The notes under the pieces were generated by a model. That model searched no databases. It was not told the DNA's origin and saw nothing but the letters and a program-made list of their open reading frames with translations. A program made the translations under genes and the position numbers. Shown piece after piece: positions 16,828 to 25,065 of a stretch of DNA of 64,000 bases (its first letter is position 1; each line of letters starts with the position of its first letter). The stretch comes from Nonomuraea aurantiaca (GTDB taxonomy: Bacteria > Actinomycetota > Actinomycetes > Streptosporangiales > Streptosporangiaceae), in contig NZ_JAIWNB010000040.1 of the NCBI RefSeq assembly GCF_020215705.1, positions 1 through 64,000 of the forward strand, in the 5' to 3' direction.

Positions 16828-17574
16828 TCAGGCATCGCTCGGGAGCCTGGCCTCGCCGGCCGGCTGGCGAACCGCGAGCTCGACGAGCTTGCGGACCTGC
16901 GCCGCGGGAACGGCGATGCCGGGTGTCTGGAGGGTCCAGCGGAGGAAGTCCTCAACGTTCATGGCGGGCGTTTCGCCGAGGTAGGGGTGGATGTACGCCG
17001 GTGTGTTCGGCTCACTGCGCCAGCTGTCGGCGAGGGTGCCGATGTCCACCGCGTCATAACCGAGGACATCCAACAGCCGGGTGGTCTCTGCCTTGGCCGC
17101 CGCGTCGTCGCCGGCGATGGGCAGAGCGCTGCGGTCCGGCGCTCCCGTGGGCCGAGCGAGGGAGAACAACTGGTGCGGAGTGATGGTGTTGAACACCTTG
17201 ACCACCTGGGAGTCCGCCAGGTGGCGCTGGATGAGCGCACTGGAGGTCAGCTCGCCCGCGTCCAGCTCGGCCAGGTGGCCGTCCCGCTCGGGGTAGTAGT
17301 TCGCCGTGTCCAGCACCGTCTTGCCGGCCAGCGCTTCGGCGGGGAGCTGCTCGTAGGCCTGCAGCGGGATGGCCGCCACCACCAGGTCCGCGGCGCGTGC
17401 CGCTTCCGCCGGTGTGGCCGCTCGGACCTTCCCGCCCAGCTCGGCGACGAGGTCGGCGAGGGTCTCAGGCCCGCGCGAATTACTGAGGACAACCTCAAGG
17501 CCGGCCGCGACGGCCAGGCGGGCAACGGAAGTACCGATCATTCCGCTGCCGATGAGTCCGAGCGTTTGGGACAC
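16828..17574 (-). CDS. NADPH-dependent F420-reductase-like oxidoreductase
   Basis: A 248-residue protein beginning with a Rossmann dinucleotide motif GLIGSGMIG (GSGMIG at 9-14). It is followed by LSNSRGPETL, the NADP 2'-phosphate recognition strand seen in F420H2:NADP oxidoreductase (Fno) and related proteins, and by KVFNTITPHQL. Family members move hydride between NADPH and F420 or act on unknown substrates. It is divergent from the XRE regulator gene at 17767, with 192 bp between. Confidence 0.85.
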   Translation of the reverse strand: MSQTLGLIGSGMIGTSVARLAVAAGLEVVLSNSRGPETLADLVAELGGKVRAATPAEAARAADLVVAAIPLQAYEQLPAEALAGKTVLDTANYYPERDGHLAELDAGELTSSALIQRHLADSQVVKVFNTITPHQLFSLARPTGAPDRSALPIAGDDAAAKAETTRLLDVLGYDAVDIGTLADSWRSEPNTPAYIHPYLGETPAMNVEDFLRWTLQTPGIAVPAAQVRKLVELAVRQPAGEARLPSDA

Positions 17575-17766
17575 GACTTATCTCCGATGGTTCGTATATG
17601 TGGGGACAGGAGCCGGAGGCGGCGAGCGGGCGCGGCATTGCCGTACCCGCTCGCGCGTGGGTGGCTCGCCTGACAGCGTGGAGCCATCGCGACCGCCGGA
17701 CCAGAGCCGTGTTCTGCGTACTCACGGCGTGATCACCCGCCGCACGTCCAGACGTAGGGTTGTCGC

Positions 17767-18597
17767 GTGGACGACCGGATCGAGCTGAGTGAGTTCCTCA
17801 AGTCACGCCGTGCGCGCCTGCGCCCGGAGGATGTCGGGCTGCGCGACTACGGCGGAGCGCGCCGGGTCGCCGGGCTGAGGCGTGAGGAGCTGGCCCGGCT
17901 GGCGGGCGTGAGCATCGCCCACTACACCCGCCTGGAACAGGGCAAGGGCGACAGCGTCTCGGACGAGATCCTGGGCGCCATCGGCACGGCACTGCGCCTG
18001 GACACCGACGAACTGACCTACCTGCACCGGATGACCCGGCGTCCCCAGCCGTGCGCGGGGGCCGCGGACCCGTCGGAGGTGCCTCCGAGCTTTCGCTACT
18101 TGTTGGCGTCGTTCGTGACGACGCCGGCCCTGGTGATCGGCCGGCACACCCAGATCGTCGGCTGGAACCCCCTCGCCGTGGCAGTGTTCGGCGACTTCCC
18201 CGCGTTGCCCGAGAACCGCCGCACGCTCTCGCACCTGCTGTTCGCCGAGCCCTCCGTGCGCGAGCTGCACCGCACCGGCTGGGAGCGGGCAGCGCGCGAG
18301 CACGTGGCGCATCTGCGCGTTCTGCTCGGGCGGTATCGCGGGGACGCCGGACTCGCGGCGCACATCGACCACATGCGGGAACTGAACGCGGACTTCGCTC
18401 GGATGTGGGCCGAGCATCCGGTCGCGCGGCTGCGGTCTCGGACGTACGTGCTGCACCACCCGGTCGTGGGCGAACTGACCCTGCACGGCGAGCCCATCAC
18501 ACTGCCCGACGAGCCGTCGTGCTGCGGGCTGGACCTGTACGCCGCCGAGCCAGGTTCGGCATCTGAGCAGGCATTGAAAAAACTCGGGAGCCTGTAG
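17767..18597 (+). CDS. XRE-family regulator with MmyB-like ligand-binding domain
   Basis: A 276-residue transcription factor. Residues 10-85 contain a Cro/C1-type helix-turn-helix (GLRREELARLAGVSIAHYTRLEQGKG). The rest is the PAS-like MmyB domain typical of Streptomyces regulators that are often divergent from a short-chain or F420-type oxidoreductase, exactly the layout here. It probably controls the gene at 16828. It starts with GTG at 17767. An inverted pair TGGCTC/GAGCCA lies at 17662-17686 in the intergenic region and could be part of the operator. Confidence 0.9.
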   Translation: MDDRIELSEFLKSRRARLRPEDVGLRDYGGARRVAGLRREELARLAGVSIAHYTRLEQGKGDSVSDEILGAIGTALRLDTDELTYLHRMTRRPQPCAGAADPSEVPPSFRYLLASFVTTPALVIGRHTQIVGWNPLAVAVFGDFPALPENRRTLSHLLFAEPSVRELHRTGWERAAREHVAHLRVLLGRYRGDAGLAAHIDHMRELNADFARMWAEHPVARLRSRTYVLHHPVVGELTLHGEPITLPDEPSCCGLDLYAAEPGSASEQALKKLGSL

Positions 18598-18733
18598 GCC
18601 GCGTGCCTTTTCCCCTCCGGCGCCAGCTGTACGACCACTTCGAGGAGTAAGCCCGAAAGCCAGGTCGGCGACCGGGGGCTTGGCCGCGTCGCCGAAGCTT
18701 CATGATCGCGGTTCCTTTACCTTTGGCGCCGCC

Positions 18734-18810
18734 CCTTGTGGACGGCCTCACCCTGCTACGAACACCACCGCCCCGCGCCGACCACGCCGCCGGACCGGCC
18801 GTCCACAAGG
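18734..18810. repeat. Long inverted repeat in a 417-bp gene-free stretch
   Basis: The interval 18598-19014 shows no convincing gene. It holds a perfect 14-bp inverted repeat, CCTTGTGGACGGCC at 18734-18747 and its complement at 18797-18810, with 49 bases between. It could be a structured RNA end, a pair of element ends, or a recombination scar. Confidence 0.6.
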
Positions 18811-19014
18811 CGCACCAGGTGTACGCTGCCCGCATGCTCGGCTGACCGGTGTCGGCGCAGATCATGTGGGCGGCGGGCTGCTGGTCCTGCGCCGCCGCGA
18901 CTTCGGCTGAGGACGCGGGTACGGAAAGCGCGGCCCACCACGCGGGCCCGCCGCGGGGGCCGCCCGGGCATCACCTCGGCGTCTGCCGGTCACAGGCAGG
19001 CCGGCGCAGGCCGG

Positions 19015-19641
19015 TCAGCCGGTCTGGGGTGAACCGGGGCGGCCACCCGGATCGAAGGCGACGCCGGCCGTCACCGTGTCGGATCGCCGCTGCCGATAGC
19101 TCCTCGCCTTGGCCTTGTTTCCGCAGGTGGCCATGTCGCACCAGCGGCCGGTCTTGTTTCTGGCGTGATCGTAGAACGCCCATTGGCAGGCACGGTTGTC
19201 ACAGATCTTGAGGCGTTCCCAGGCAGGGGTTCCCGCGTGCCCGGCGACGGCGGCGACGATGCGGCCCAGCGCGCGAGGCGCCCCAGAGCGGGTCGCAACC
19301 AACGTGACGGTCGCGTCCGGTGAGATCTCGACCTGCAGCGGGGCGGTCGACTGGGCGGCCGCGTTGAAGGACAGCGCGGCGCGAGAGGCGCGCATGGGCT
19401 CGGAGCGCTCGCTCAACAGGGAGCGGATCGCCTCACGCAGCTCGCGGGCCCGCCGGACGTCGTCATGACCCACTGTCTCGTCCTGGCCGAGAAGTTCGTG
19501 TTCGCGGAGCCATCTCGCCAGAGAGCCGGCCTCATCGAACTCTTCGAGGCCGGCTTCCAGATCTCGCGTATTGAGAAAGAGCCGGAGCGTCTCCAAGCCA
19601 TCCGGAGCCACGTCGGGCTTGCGCCTCTGCTCGCTCGTCAT
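19015..19641 (-). CDS. CGNR zinc-finger / ABATE-domain protein
   Basis: A 208-residue protein. Residues 15-150 match the ABATE (stress-induced transcription regulator) fold, with LRLFLNTRDLE near the start. The C-terminus is a CGNR zinc finger, CDNRACQWAFYDHARNKTGR then WCDMATCGNKAKARSYRQR, with four cysteines for zinc and a DNA-contacting tail. Such proteins are presumed transcription factors. The gene is divergent from the exporter gene at 19892, with 250 bp between that hold no other clear gene. Confidence 0.9.
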   Translation of the reverse strand: MTSEQRRKPDVAPDGLETLRLFLNTRDLEAGLEEFDEAGSLARWLREHELLGQDETVGHDDVRRARELREAIRSLLSERSEPMRASRAALSFNAAAQSTAPLQVEISPDATVTLVATRSGAPRALGRIVAAVAGHAGTPAWERLKICDNRACQWAFYDHARNKTGRWCDMATCGNKAKARSYRQRRSDTVTAGVAFDPGGRPGSPQTG

Positions 19642-19891
19642 GAGGACACCCCATCTACGCCGTCACCATTCTCACTACTTGACAGGTTACTCCGATTTGA
19701 GGGAAGCTCAAGGAGACGGGATGTGGTTCCACCATGAAGCTCAGCCCCACCGGCATCAGAGCCGAAGAGCGCAAGACCCAGCGCAATCAGAGCCGCCCCG
19801 ACGGCCGTATCGATCCTTGAAGCACGTGGCCTGAGGCGGCGCGAGGCGCCTGCTCACCACGCCGGATGGCGCACCCGGGCGGGGAAGCGCG

Positions 19892-20860
19892 ATGACCGCC
19901 CCGGTCCAGCCCCGGCGTACCGCGACCGGAGTGCTTCTCATCCTCGGCTCCGCCGTGTCCTTCGGCGCCATGGCGATCTTCGCGAGGATCGCCTATGACA
20001 GCGGCGCCGACGTTCACGGTGTGCTGCTGATCCGCTTCAGCGTCGCGGCGATTGCCCTCACGGCGCTGATGGCGATCACATCGACCCCATGGCCGCGCAG
20101 GCGGGACCTGCGCCTCCTGGTGCTGATGGGCGCGGTCGGCTACGTCGGGCAATCATTGACCTATTTCACCGCGTTGACGCGGATACCAGCAGGTCTGGTA
20201 GCGGTCCTCTTCTACACCTACCCGGTGCTGGTGGCCATCTGCGGCGCCGTCCTGGCCCGCCGCGTGCCTCCCTTGCTCACGCTCGCGGCCACGGGCATGG
20301 CGACTCTGGGTGTCGCGCTGGTCGCCAGCCCGACGCTGGAGGGGGATCTTCTCGGCATCGCACTCGCGGTCGCCGCGGCGGTCATCTACACGGGCTACAT
20401 CCTGGCGGGCAGCCACCTGTCGGGCGCGGCCGGCCCGCTCGCCTCGACCACCACCGTCTGCCTGGCCGCGACCGGGGTCTACGCCGGCGCGTGCCTGGCC
20501 CACGCTCCGTCCTTCCCCGGCGATCTCGCCGGTTGGTCCGCGGCCGTGGCGACCGCCATCGTCTCAACGCTCGTCGCCATCATCGCCTTCTTCGCAGGTC
20601 TTCGGCTGCTGGGCGCCGCCCCTTCGGCGGCTGTCTCCAGCGCCGAGCCGGTCGTCACCAGCGTGCTGGCGTTCCTGGTCTTCGCGGAAGACTTGTCGCC
20701 GCTGCAGATCATCGGTGCCGCGCTCGTCTGCGCCTCTGTCATCGGGGCGGCCGCGAGCAGTGGGCGACGCGCCACACCCGCGAACCCCCCCGGCCCCTGT
20801 CGCCGAGGACCCGCCCAAGCACATCGGCGTGTGACGCCGCAACGCCGGCGGCATCCCTAG
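19892..20860 (+). CDS. EamA/DMT-family transporter
   Basis: A 322-residue membrane protein with ten predicted transmembrane segments in two EamA repeats (for example GVLLILGSAVSFGAMAIFARI and LGIALAVAAAVIYTGYILAG). DMT exporters move metabolites, amino acids or drugs out of the cell. The C-terminal tail after about residue 290 is Pro/Arg-rich and unlike the family, possibly because the original 3' end was replaced. A truncated fabH-like start follows 9 bp downstream. Confidence 0.88.
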   Translation: MTAPVQPRRTATGVLLILGSAVSFGAMAIFARIAYDSGADVHGVLLIRFSVAAIALTALMAITSTPWPRRRDLRLLVLMGAVGYVGQSLTYFTALTRIPAGLVAVLFYTYPVLVAICGAVLARRVPPLLTLAATGMATLGVALVASPTLEGDLLGIALAVAAAVIYTGYILAGSHLSGAAGPLASTTTVCLAATGVYAGACLAHAPSFPGDLAGWSAAVATAIVSTLVAIIAFFAGLRLLGAAPSAAVSSAEPVVTSVLAFLVFAEDLSPLQIIGAALVCASVIGAAASSGRRATPANPPGPCRRGPAQAHRRVTPQRRRHP

Positions 20861-20868
20861 GGAGAAAC

Positions 20869-20994
20869 ATGAACCGAAATCGTGAACGTGCCGCGCCCGC
20901 GAACCACCGCGTCGCCATTGCCGGAACCGGTGCCTGCCTACCGGCGACCGTCGTGCCCAACGCCGAGCTCTCGGATCGCATGCACGTCGCCCCC
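20869..20994 (+). pseudogene. 5' fragment of a FabH-like ketoacyl-ACP synthase III gene
   Basis: A good ribosome binding site (AGGGAG) and ATG begin a frame whose residues 15-41 read VAIAGTGACLPATVVPNAEL then SDRMHVAPE, the typical N-terminus of KASIII (FabH) enzymes. Similarity stops at about 20994, before the conserved EWI..TGI motif. The catalytic Cys-His-Asn are missing. The rest of the gene has been replaced by other debris. Confidence 0.75.
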
Positions 20995-21132
20995 GAGACG
21001 CCGCACCTTTCCAGATCCGCCCGGCTTGGAGATCTTGCGTTCCCTCACCGGCAGGGGCCGAAATTCCCCGCCCTTCAACGCGGTTCGGAGGTCCTCCAGG
21101 AACACGGACAACCCGATGCTCTCCTCCGCACC
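20992..21132 (-). pseudogene. Internal fragment of a group II intron reverse transcriptase/maturase
   Basis: On the minus strand the segment reads AEESIGLSVFLEDLRTALK then GGEFRPLPVRERKISKPGGS, ending GKVRRLG. This is the RT-0/RT-1 region of bacterial group II intron-encoded proteins (compare FRPLPVRERxIPKPGGxGKxRRLGIP). Only about 47 codons remain, with neither the YxDD active site nor the maturase domain. It abuts the fabH-like fragment on one side and the TetR gene on the other. Confidence 0.78.
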
Positions 21133-21141
21133 ACAGCCGCA

Positions 21142-21780
21142 TTACGGGCTCCCAGGCATCCCCAGCAGCGGCAGCCATACCTCGTCCACGATCTCGACGA
21201 TCGACTCGTCCGGCACCGCGTGCATCGTCATGAACATGTCGTGGCGCAACAGGTCCAGCGGCAGATTCACGACGCGGGACGAACGCGGCACGTCGGGCAG
21301 CTCGCCGCGTTCGACCGCGCGGGCGACGATCGTCTCGAAGGCCGTCGCCTGGCCCGGCGGGAGGAGGGTCTCGCGTAGCTCGCCGAGGCTGGTACCGGTC
21401 TCGCGGAAGTAGCCCGCCAGCTGCACGCTCATCAACGTGATCATGCCTGCGCGGTCAGCGTCAGCGTTGCGCAGGAAGCCGATCGCGTCGTCACGGAGGC
21501 TGCCCGTGTCGGGCACCGCGATCAGCTGCCAGTACTTGGTGAGGGTGGCCAGCAGCAGGTCCTCGCGCTGCGGCCAGCGCCGGTAGAGCACGGGACGACT
21601 CGTGCCGGCGCGGGCGGCGACCGCCTCGTAGGTGAAGCCGTGATATCCCTGCTCGACCAGTACGTCCCAGGCGGCGTCGAGGATCGCGTCCTCGAGTTCG
21701 GCACCACGCCGACGGGTCGCGCCGCCGTCGGCACGACGTTCCGTTGTCTGCGTCCCGAGCCCTGGTACGACCGAGTGCAC
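21142..21780 (-). CDS. TetR/AcrR family transcriptional regulator
   Basis: About 213 residues from a GTG at 21780. The helix-turn-helix occupies residues 25-75 (AAWDVLVEQGYHGFTYEAVA, then RAGTSRPVLYRRWPQRED). The rest is a TetR_C ligand domain (DTGSLRDDAIGFLRNADADR). The 5' end overlaps an opposing flavin-monooxygenase gene fragment, so the original start may have been lost or the two genes may overlap naturally; the start is uncertain. Targets are unknown; the lost monooxygenase gene is a likely former partner. Confidence 0.78.
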   Translation of the reverse strand: MHSVVPGLGTQTTERRADGGATRRRGAELEDAILDAAWDVLVEQGYHGFTYEAVAARAGTSRPVLYRRWPQREDLLLATLTKYWQLIAVPDTGSLRDDAIGFLRNADADRAGMITLMSVQLAGYFRETGTSLGELRETLLPPGQATAFETIVARAVERGELPDVPRSSRVVNLPLDLLRHDMFMTMHAVPDESIVEIVDEVWLPLLGMPGSP

Positions 21781-21912
21781 CGCGTGACCGCAACGGCCGA
21801 CGACGCCCCGGCACCCGCACTGCTCATCCGCCCCGACGGCTACGTCGCCTGGGCAGGGGCGGACCCCGACAGCCTGAAAACGGCCCTCACCCGCTGGTTC
21901 AGCCCGGACTGA
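21741..21912 (+). pseudogene. 3' fragment of an FAD-dependent aromatic monooxygenase gene
   Basis: The frame ending at 21912 reads APALLIRPDGYVAWAGADPD then SLKTALTRWFSPD. LIRPDGYVAWA is the conserved C-terminal signature of PgaE/RdmE-type flavin hydroxylases of polyketide and phenol metabolism. The first 400 or so residues (FAD and substrate domains) are gone. The piece retains its own terminator at 21922 and overlaps the tetR start. Confidence 0.72.
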
Positions 21913-21921
21913 GGCTCCACC

Positions 21922-21953
21922 CCTCGGGAGGGTGCTGGAACACCCTCCCGAGG
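21922..21953. terminator. Strong hairpin terminator
   Basis: Perfect 13-bp stem CCTCGGGAGGGTG / CACCCTCCCGAGG with a 6-base loop. It lies between the convergent monooxygenase fragment and fucosidase gene and can serve both. Confidence 0.82.
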
Positions 21954-22008
21954 CCGCGCCCGCTCCAGCAGAGCGCGGCGAACGGAACCCCGGCCATAGC
22001 GCCAAGTG

Positions 22009-23274
22009 CTAGTCGGCGAGGAACAGTTCGATGACCGGGACGGCGACGTCAGGACGTTGGACCGGCAGGTCGAGGGTCAAGGTGTCCGGGGTCAGGGCGC
22101 CGATGGCCGTGTTCTGGGCCGTCTGGGAGGGGTCGATGACGCGCGTACGGATCTCCGAGGCGTCGTGCAGGAACTGGGCGTACTTCACGCGCCCGCCCAG
22201 CCCTGGCAGGTGCAGGTGGCGGAACGGCCAGCCGAACACGTGCAGATAGAGCCGGTCACCGCGCTGGGTGTAGCGGCAGTCGGGAGGCGCGGTGAAACCG
22301 CTGGGGCCGCAGCCGTAGATGGAGCGGGAGTTCAGCCGCATCCAGTCGCCGATCTCGGCCAGGCTCTGGCGGGCGCGCGGGTCGATCTGGCCGCGTCCGT
22401 CGGGGCCGACGTTGAGCAGCAGGTTGCCGCCCTTGGCGACGCTGTCGATCAGCATGCGTACGAGCAGGTCAGGGGTCTTGTAGTCGAGGTTGTCCCGGTC
22501 GTATCCCCAGCTGCCGTTGAGGGTCTGGCAGGCCTCCCACGGCACCTCTTTGCCGTCGACGGTCATCGGGGCGGCGGGCTGGTACTGCTCGGGGGTGACG
22601 AAGTCGCCGGGGATGGCGAGCCGGTCGTTGACGATGATCCCCGGCTGGAGCTCGCGCACCATCTCCAGCAACTCCGGTGAGCGCCAGTCGTCGGCGCCCT
22701 TGCCGCCCCAGTAGCCCGCTCTGCCCGCGTAGGAGAAGTCGAAGAACAGGTAGTCGATCTGTCCGTAGCCGGTGAGCAGCTCGCGTACCTGGGCGTGCAG
22801 GTAGTCGGCGTACTTGGAGATGTCGCGGTCCTTGGCGGCGGCCTTGAACGCCTCGTCCTCGCGCTGCGGGTGCAGGGAGTCGACGGGGAACTCGGGGTGG
22901 TGCCAGTCGATCAGCGAGTGGTAGAAGCCGACCTTCAGCCCTTCGGCGCGCAGGGCCTCCACGTACGGCGCGATCAGGTCCTTGCCCCAGGGGGTGCGCG
23001 TCACCTTGTAGTCGGTCTGCGCGGAGTCCCACAGGCAGAAGCCGTCGTGGTGCTTGGTCGTGAGGACGACGTAGCGCATGCCGGCGTTCTTGGCCAGCCG
23101 TGCCCACTCCGCGGGGTCGTACAGGTCGGGGTCGAAATGGTCGAAGTAGCGCTGGTAGTGCTCATCGGTCATTTGCTCGCGGTTCTTCACCCACTCGTGG
23201 CGGGCGGCCAGGGAGTACAGACCCCAGTGGACGAACATGCCGAAGCGGGATTCGGAGAACCAGGCGTGGTGCAC
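22009..23274 (-). CDS. Alpha-L-fucosidase, GH29
   Basis: A 421-residue glycoside hydrolase of family 29, which removes terminal alpha-L-fucose with retention of configuration. It has the N-terminal WFSESRFGMFVHWG motif, the active-site TTKHHDGFCLW (73-83) and IDYLFFDFSY with Asp179 as the likely nucleophile. No signal peptide is seen, so it should act on imported fuco-oligosaccharides in the cytoplasm. It is the last gene of a four-gene minus-strand operon with an ABC importer, 21 bp behind the permease gene. Length is normal for the compact GH29 catalytic domain. Confidence 0.93.
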   Translation of the reverse strand: MHHAWFSESRFGMFVHWGLYSLAARHEWVKNREQMTDEHYQRYFDHFDPDLYDPAEWARLAKNAGMRYVVLTTKHHDGFCLWDSAQTDYKVTRTPWGKDLIAPYVEALRAEGLKVGFYHSLIDWHHPEFPVDSLHPQREDEAFKAAAKDRDISKYADYLHAQVRELLTGYGQIDYLFFDFSYAGRAGYWGGKGADDWRSPELLEMVRELQPGIIVNDRLAIPGDFVTPEQYQPAAPMTVDGKEVPWEACQTLNGSWGYDRDNLDYKTPDLLVRMLIDSVAKGGNLLLNVGPDGRGQIDPRARQSLAEIGDWMRLNSRSIYGCGPSGFTAPPDCRYTQRGDRLYLHVFGWPFRHLHLPGLGGRVKYAQFLHDASEIRTRVIDPSQTAQNTAIGALTPDTLTLDLPVQRPDVAVPVIELFLAD

Positions 23275-23295
23275 GATGTTCCTTTCAATGAGATT

Positions 23296-24135
23296 TCACC
23301 GGCCGCCGAGACCGCTGGTAGCGATCCCGCGTATGAGATGTTTCTGCAGGAGGATGAGGAGCGCCGCGGTCGGCGCCATGGAGATCACCGAGGCGGCCAT
23401 GATGAGGTTCCACTGGGTGCCCTGCTGACCGACGAAGAGCGACAGGCCCAGCGGGACGGTGGCCTTCTCGTCCACCGTGTTGATGATGATCAGCGGCCAC
23501 ATGAAGCTGTTCCAGTAGTTGATGAACGTGAAGACCGCCAGCACCGCGAGCGCCGGCCTGATCAGCGGCAGCATGATGCTGGTGAAGACTCGCACCGATC
23601 CCGCGCCGTCGATGCGGGCGCCCTCGGAGATCTCCTCGGGGATGGTCAGGAAGAACTGGCGCAGCATGAACGTCCCGAAGGCGGTGAAGGCCCAGGGAAA
23701 GATCAGCGCCTGAAAAGAGTCCACCCAGCCGAACCAGCGCATCAGCATGAACATCGGCACGACCAGCACTTCCTGGGGGATCATCAGCGTGGCCAGGAAG
23801 ACCAGGAAGAAGCCGTCGCGACCGCGCCAGCGCAGCCGCGAGAAGGCGTACGCCGACATGGCCGACGCCACCAGCACCACGATCGTGCCGCAGATGGCGA
23901 CGGCGAGCCCGTTGAGGACGAACTTCCCGAACGGCAGGAACTCGAACGTCTCGCTGTAGTTCTCCCACCGGATCAGCGAGCCGAACAGGCTCGGCGGCGA
24001 CTGGAACACCTCGTCGGCGGGCTTGAGCGAGGTGGCCAGCATGTACACCAGCGGCGTCAGGAACGCGGCGGCCACCAGATAGAGCGCGACGTGCGAGATG
24101 ACCAGCCGGACGCGGCGGACGGCGAGATCAGACAT
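23296..24135 (-). CDS. Sugar ABC transporter permease (MalG-like)
   Basis: A 279-residue inner-membrane permease with six transmembrane helices and the EAA loop EGARIDGAGSVRVFTSIMLP, which docks the ATPase. Together with the next gene it forms the channel of a CUT1-type sugar importer. The start overlaps the end of the MalF-like gene by 8 bp, typical of translational coupling. The C-terminus QKHLIRGIATSGLGGR is usual for the family. Confidence 0.93.
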   Translation of the reverse strand: MSDLAVRRVRLVISHVALYLVAAAFLTPLVYMLATSLKPADEVFQSPPSLFGSLIRWENYSETFEFLPFGKFVLNGLAVAICGTIVVLVASAMSAYAFSRLRWRGRDGFFLVFLATLMIPQEVLVVPMFMLMRWFGWVDSFQALIFPWAFTAFGTFMLRQFFLTIPEEISEGARIDGAGSVRVFTSIMLPLIRPALAVLAVFTFINYWNSFMWPLIIINTVDEKATVPLGLSLFVGQQGTQWNLIMAASVISMAPTAALLILLQKHLIRGIATSGLGGR

Positions 24136-25057
24136 CGTAGGTCACCCATCTGCGCTGGCCGACGAACTGCACCGCGGTCACGCCCAGGATCAGCACGAAC
24201 AGGATCCAGGCTCCGGCGGACGCGAGTCCGTACTGGTAGATCGAGAACCCCTTGTCGAAGACGAACATCATGAGGGTCTCGGTGTCCATGCCCGGCCCTC
24301 CGCCGGTCATCAGGAACGGCTGGGTGAAGACCTGGAACGACGTGATGAGCGTCATGGTCGAGGCGAAGAACAGCGCCGGGGAGATCATCGGCAGCATGAT
24401 GCGGAAGAACTGCCGCCACGGTCCCGCCCCGTCGATCTGCGCCGCCTCCAGCAGGTGCCGCGGGATGGCGTCCAGCGCGGCCGAGAAGACCAGCATGTTG
24501 TAGCCGAACCCTTGCCACACGCTCATCGCGACGACGGCGAACATGGCCCAGCCCGGCTCACCGAGGAAGTTCGGCGCGTGCGTGCCGGTGGCGGCGTACA
24601 GCGAGCCGTCGATCAGCCCGTTCGGCTGGTAGATCATCCGCCAGACGATCGCGTTGGCCACCATCGGCGTGACCACGGGCAGGAAGAACACCACCCGCAG
24701 CGCCTTGCGGCCCTTGATGCGCGGGCCCATCCACACGGCCAGGCCCACCGACACGACGAGGTTGAGCGGCAGGTAGAGCACCACGAACAGCAGGGTGTTC
24801 AACAGCGCCCGCCGGAAGACGGGATCGGTGAACAGCGTCGTGAAGTTCTCCACCCCGGCGAAGGTCCGCTCGCCCACCGCGGGCCATTGGAAGAAGGCCA
24901 TCACCAGGGACAGCACGATCGGGAAGAGGGTGAAGAGCGTCAACCCGATCATGCTGGGCGCCGCGAAGAAGGCGGCGGCCCTTCCGTCGCGGCGCAGACG
25001 GCTGGGGCGCCGTCTGCCCGCGACCGCCGCCGGACGGCCTATGGCGTCGTCGGACAC
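24128..25057 (-). CDS. Sugar ABC transporter permease (MalF-like)
   Basis: A 309-residue permease with an N-terminal Arg-rich tail and six transmembrane helices. The EAA loop reads EAAQIDGAGPWRQFFRIMLP. It partners the MalG-like gene. GTG at 25057 is chosen over a much longer frame because AAGGAG lies upstream and the stop of the binding-protein gene lies 8 bp before. No ATPase gene is present, so a shared MsmK/UgpC-type ATPase encoded elsewhere is likely. Confidence 0.92.
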   Translation of the reverse strand: MSDDAIGRPAAVAGRRRPSRLRRDGRAAAFFAAPSMIGLTLFTLFPIVLSLVMAFFQWPAVGERTFAGVENFTTLFTDPVFRRALLNTLLFVVLYLPLNLVVSVGLAVWMGPRIKGRKALRVVFFLPVVTPMVANAIVWRMIYQPNGLIDGSLYAATGTHAPNFLGEPGWAMFAVVAMSVWQGFGYNMLVFSAALDAIPRHLLEAAQIDGAGPWRQFFRIMLPMISPALFFASTMTLITSFQVFTQPFLMTGGGPGMDTETLMMFVFDKGFSIYQYGLASAGAWILFVLILGVTAVQFVGQRRWVTYDV

Positions 25058-25065
25058 GTTGCTCC

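Noticed and set aside
19734..19820. Small ORF MKLSPTGIRAEERKTQRNQS of 28 codons upstream of the exporter
   Set aside because: Lacks a ribosome binding site at proper distance and shows no coding bias; likely chance.
20089..21378. Long open frame of 429 codons across the exporter and the debris
   Set aside because: It is the +1 shadow of the exporter gene and an accidental join to the fabH-like start; not one protein.
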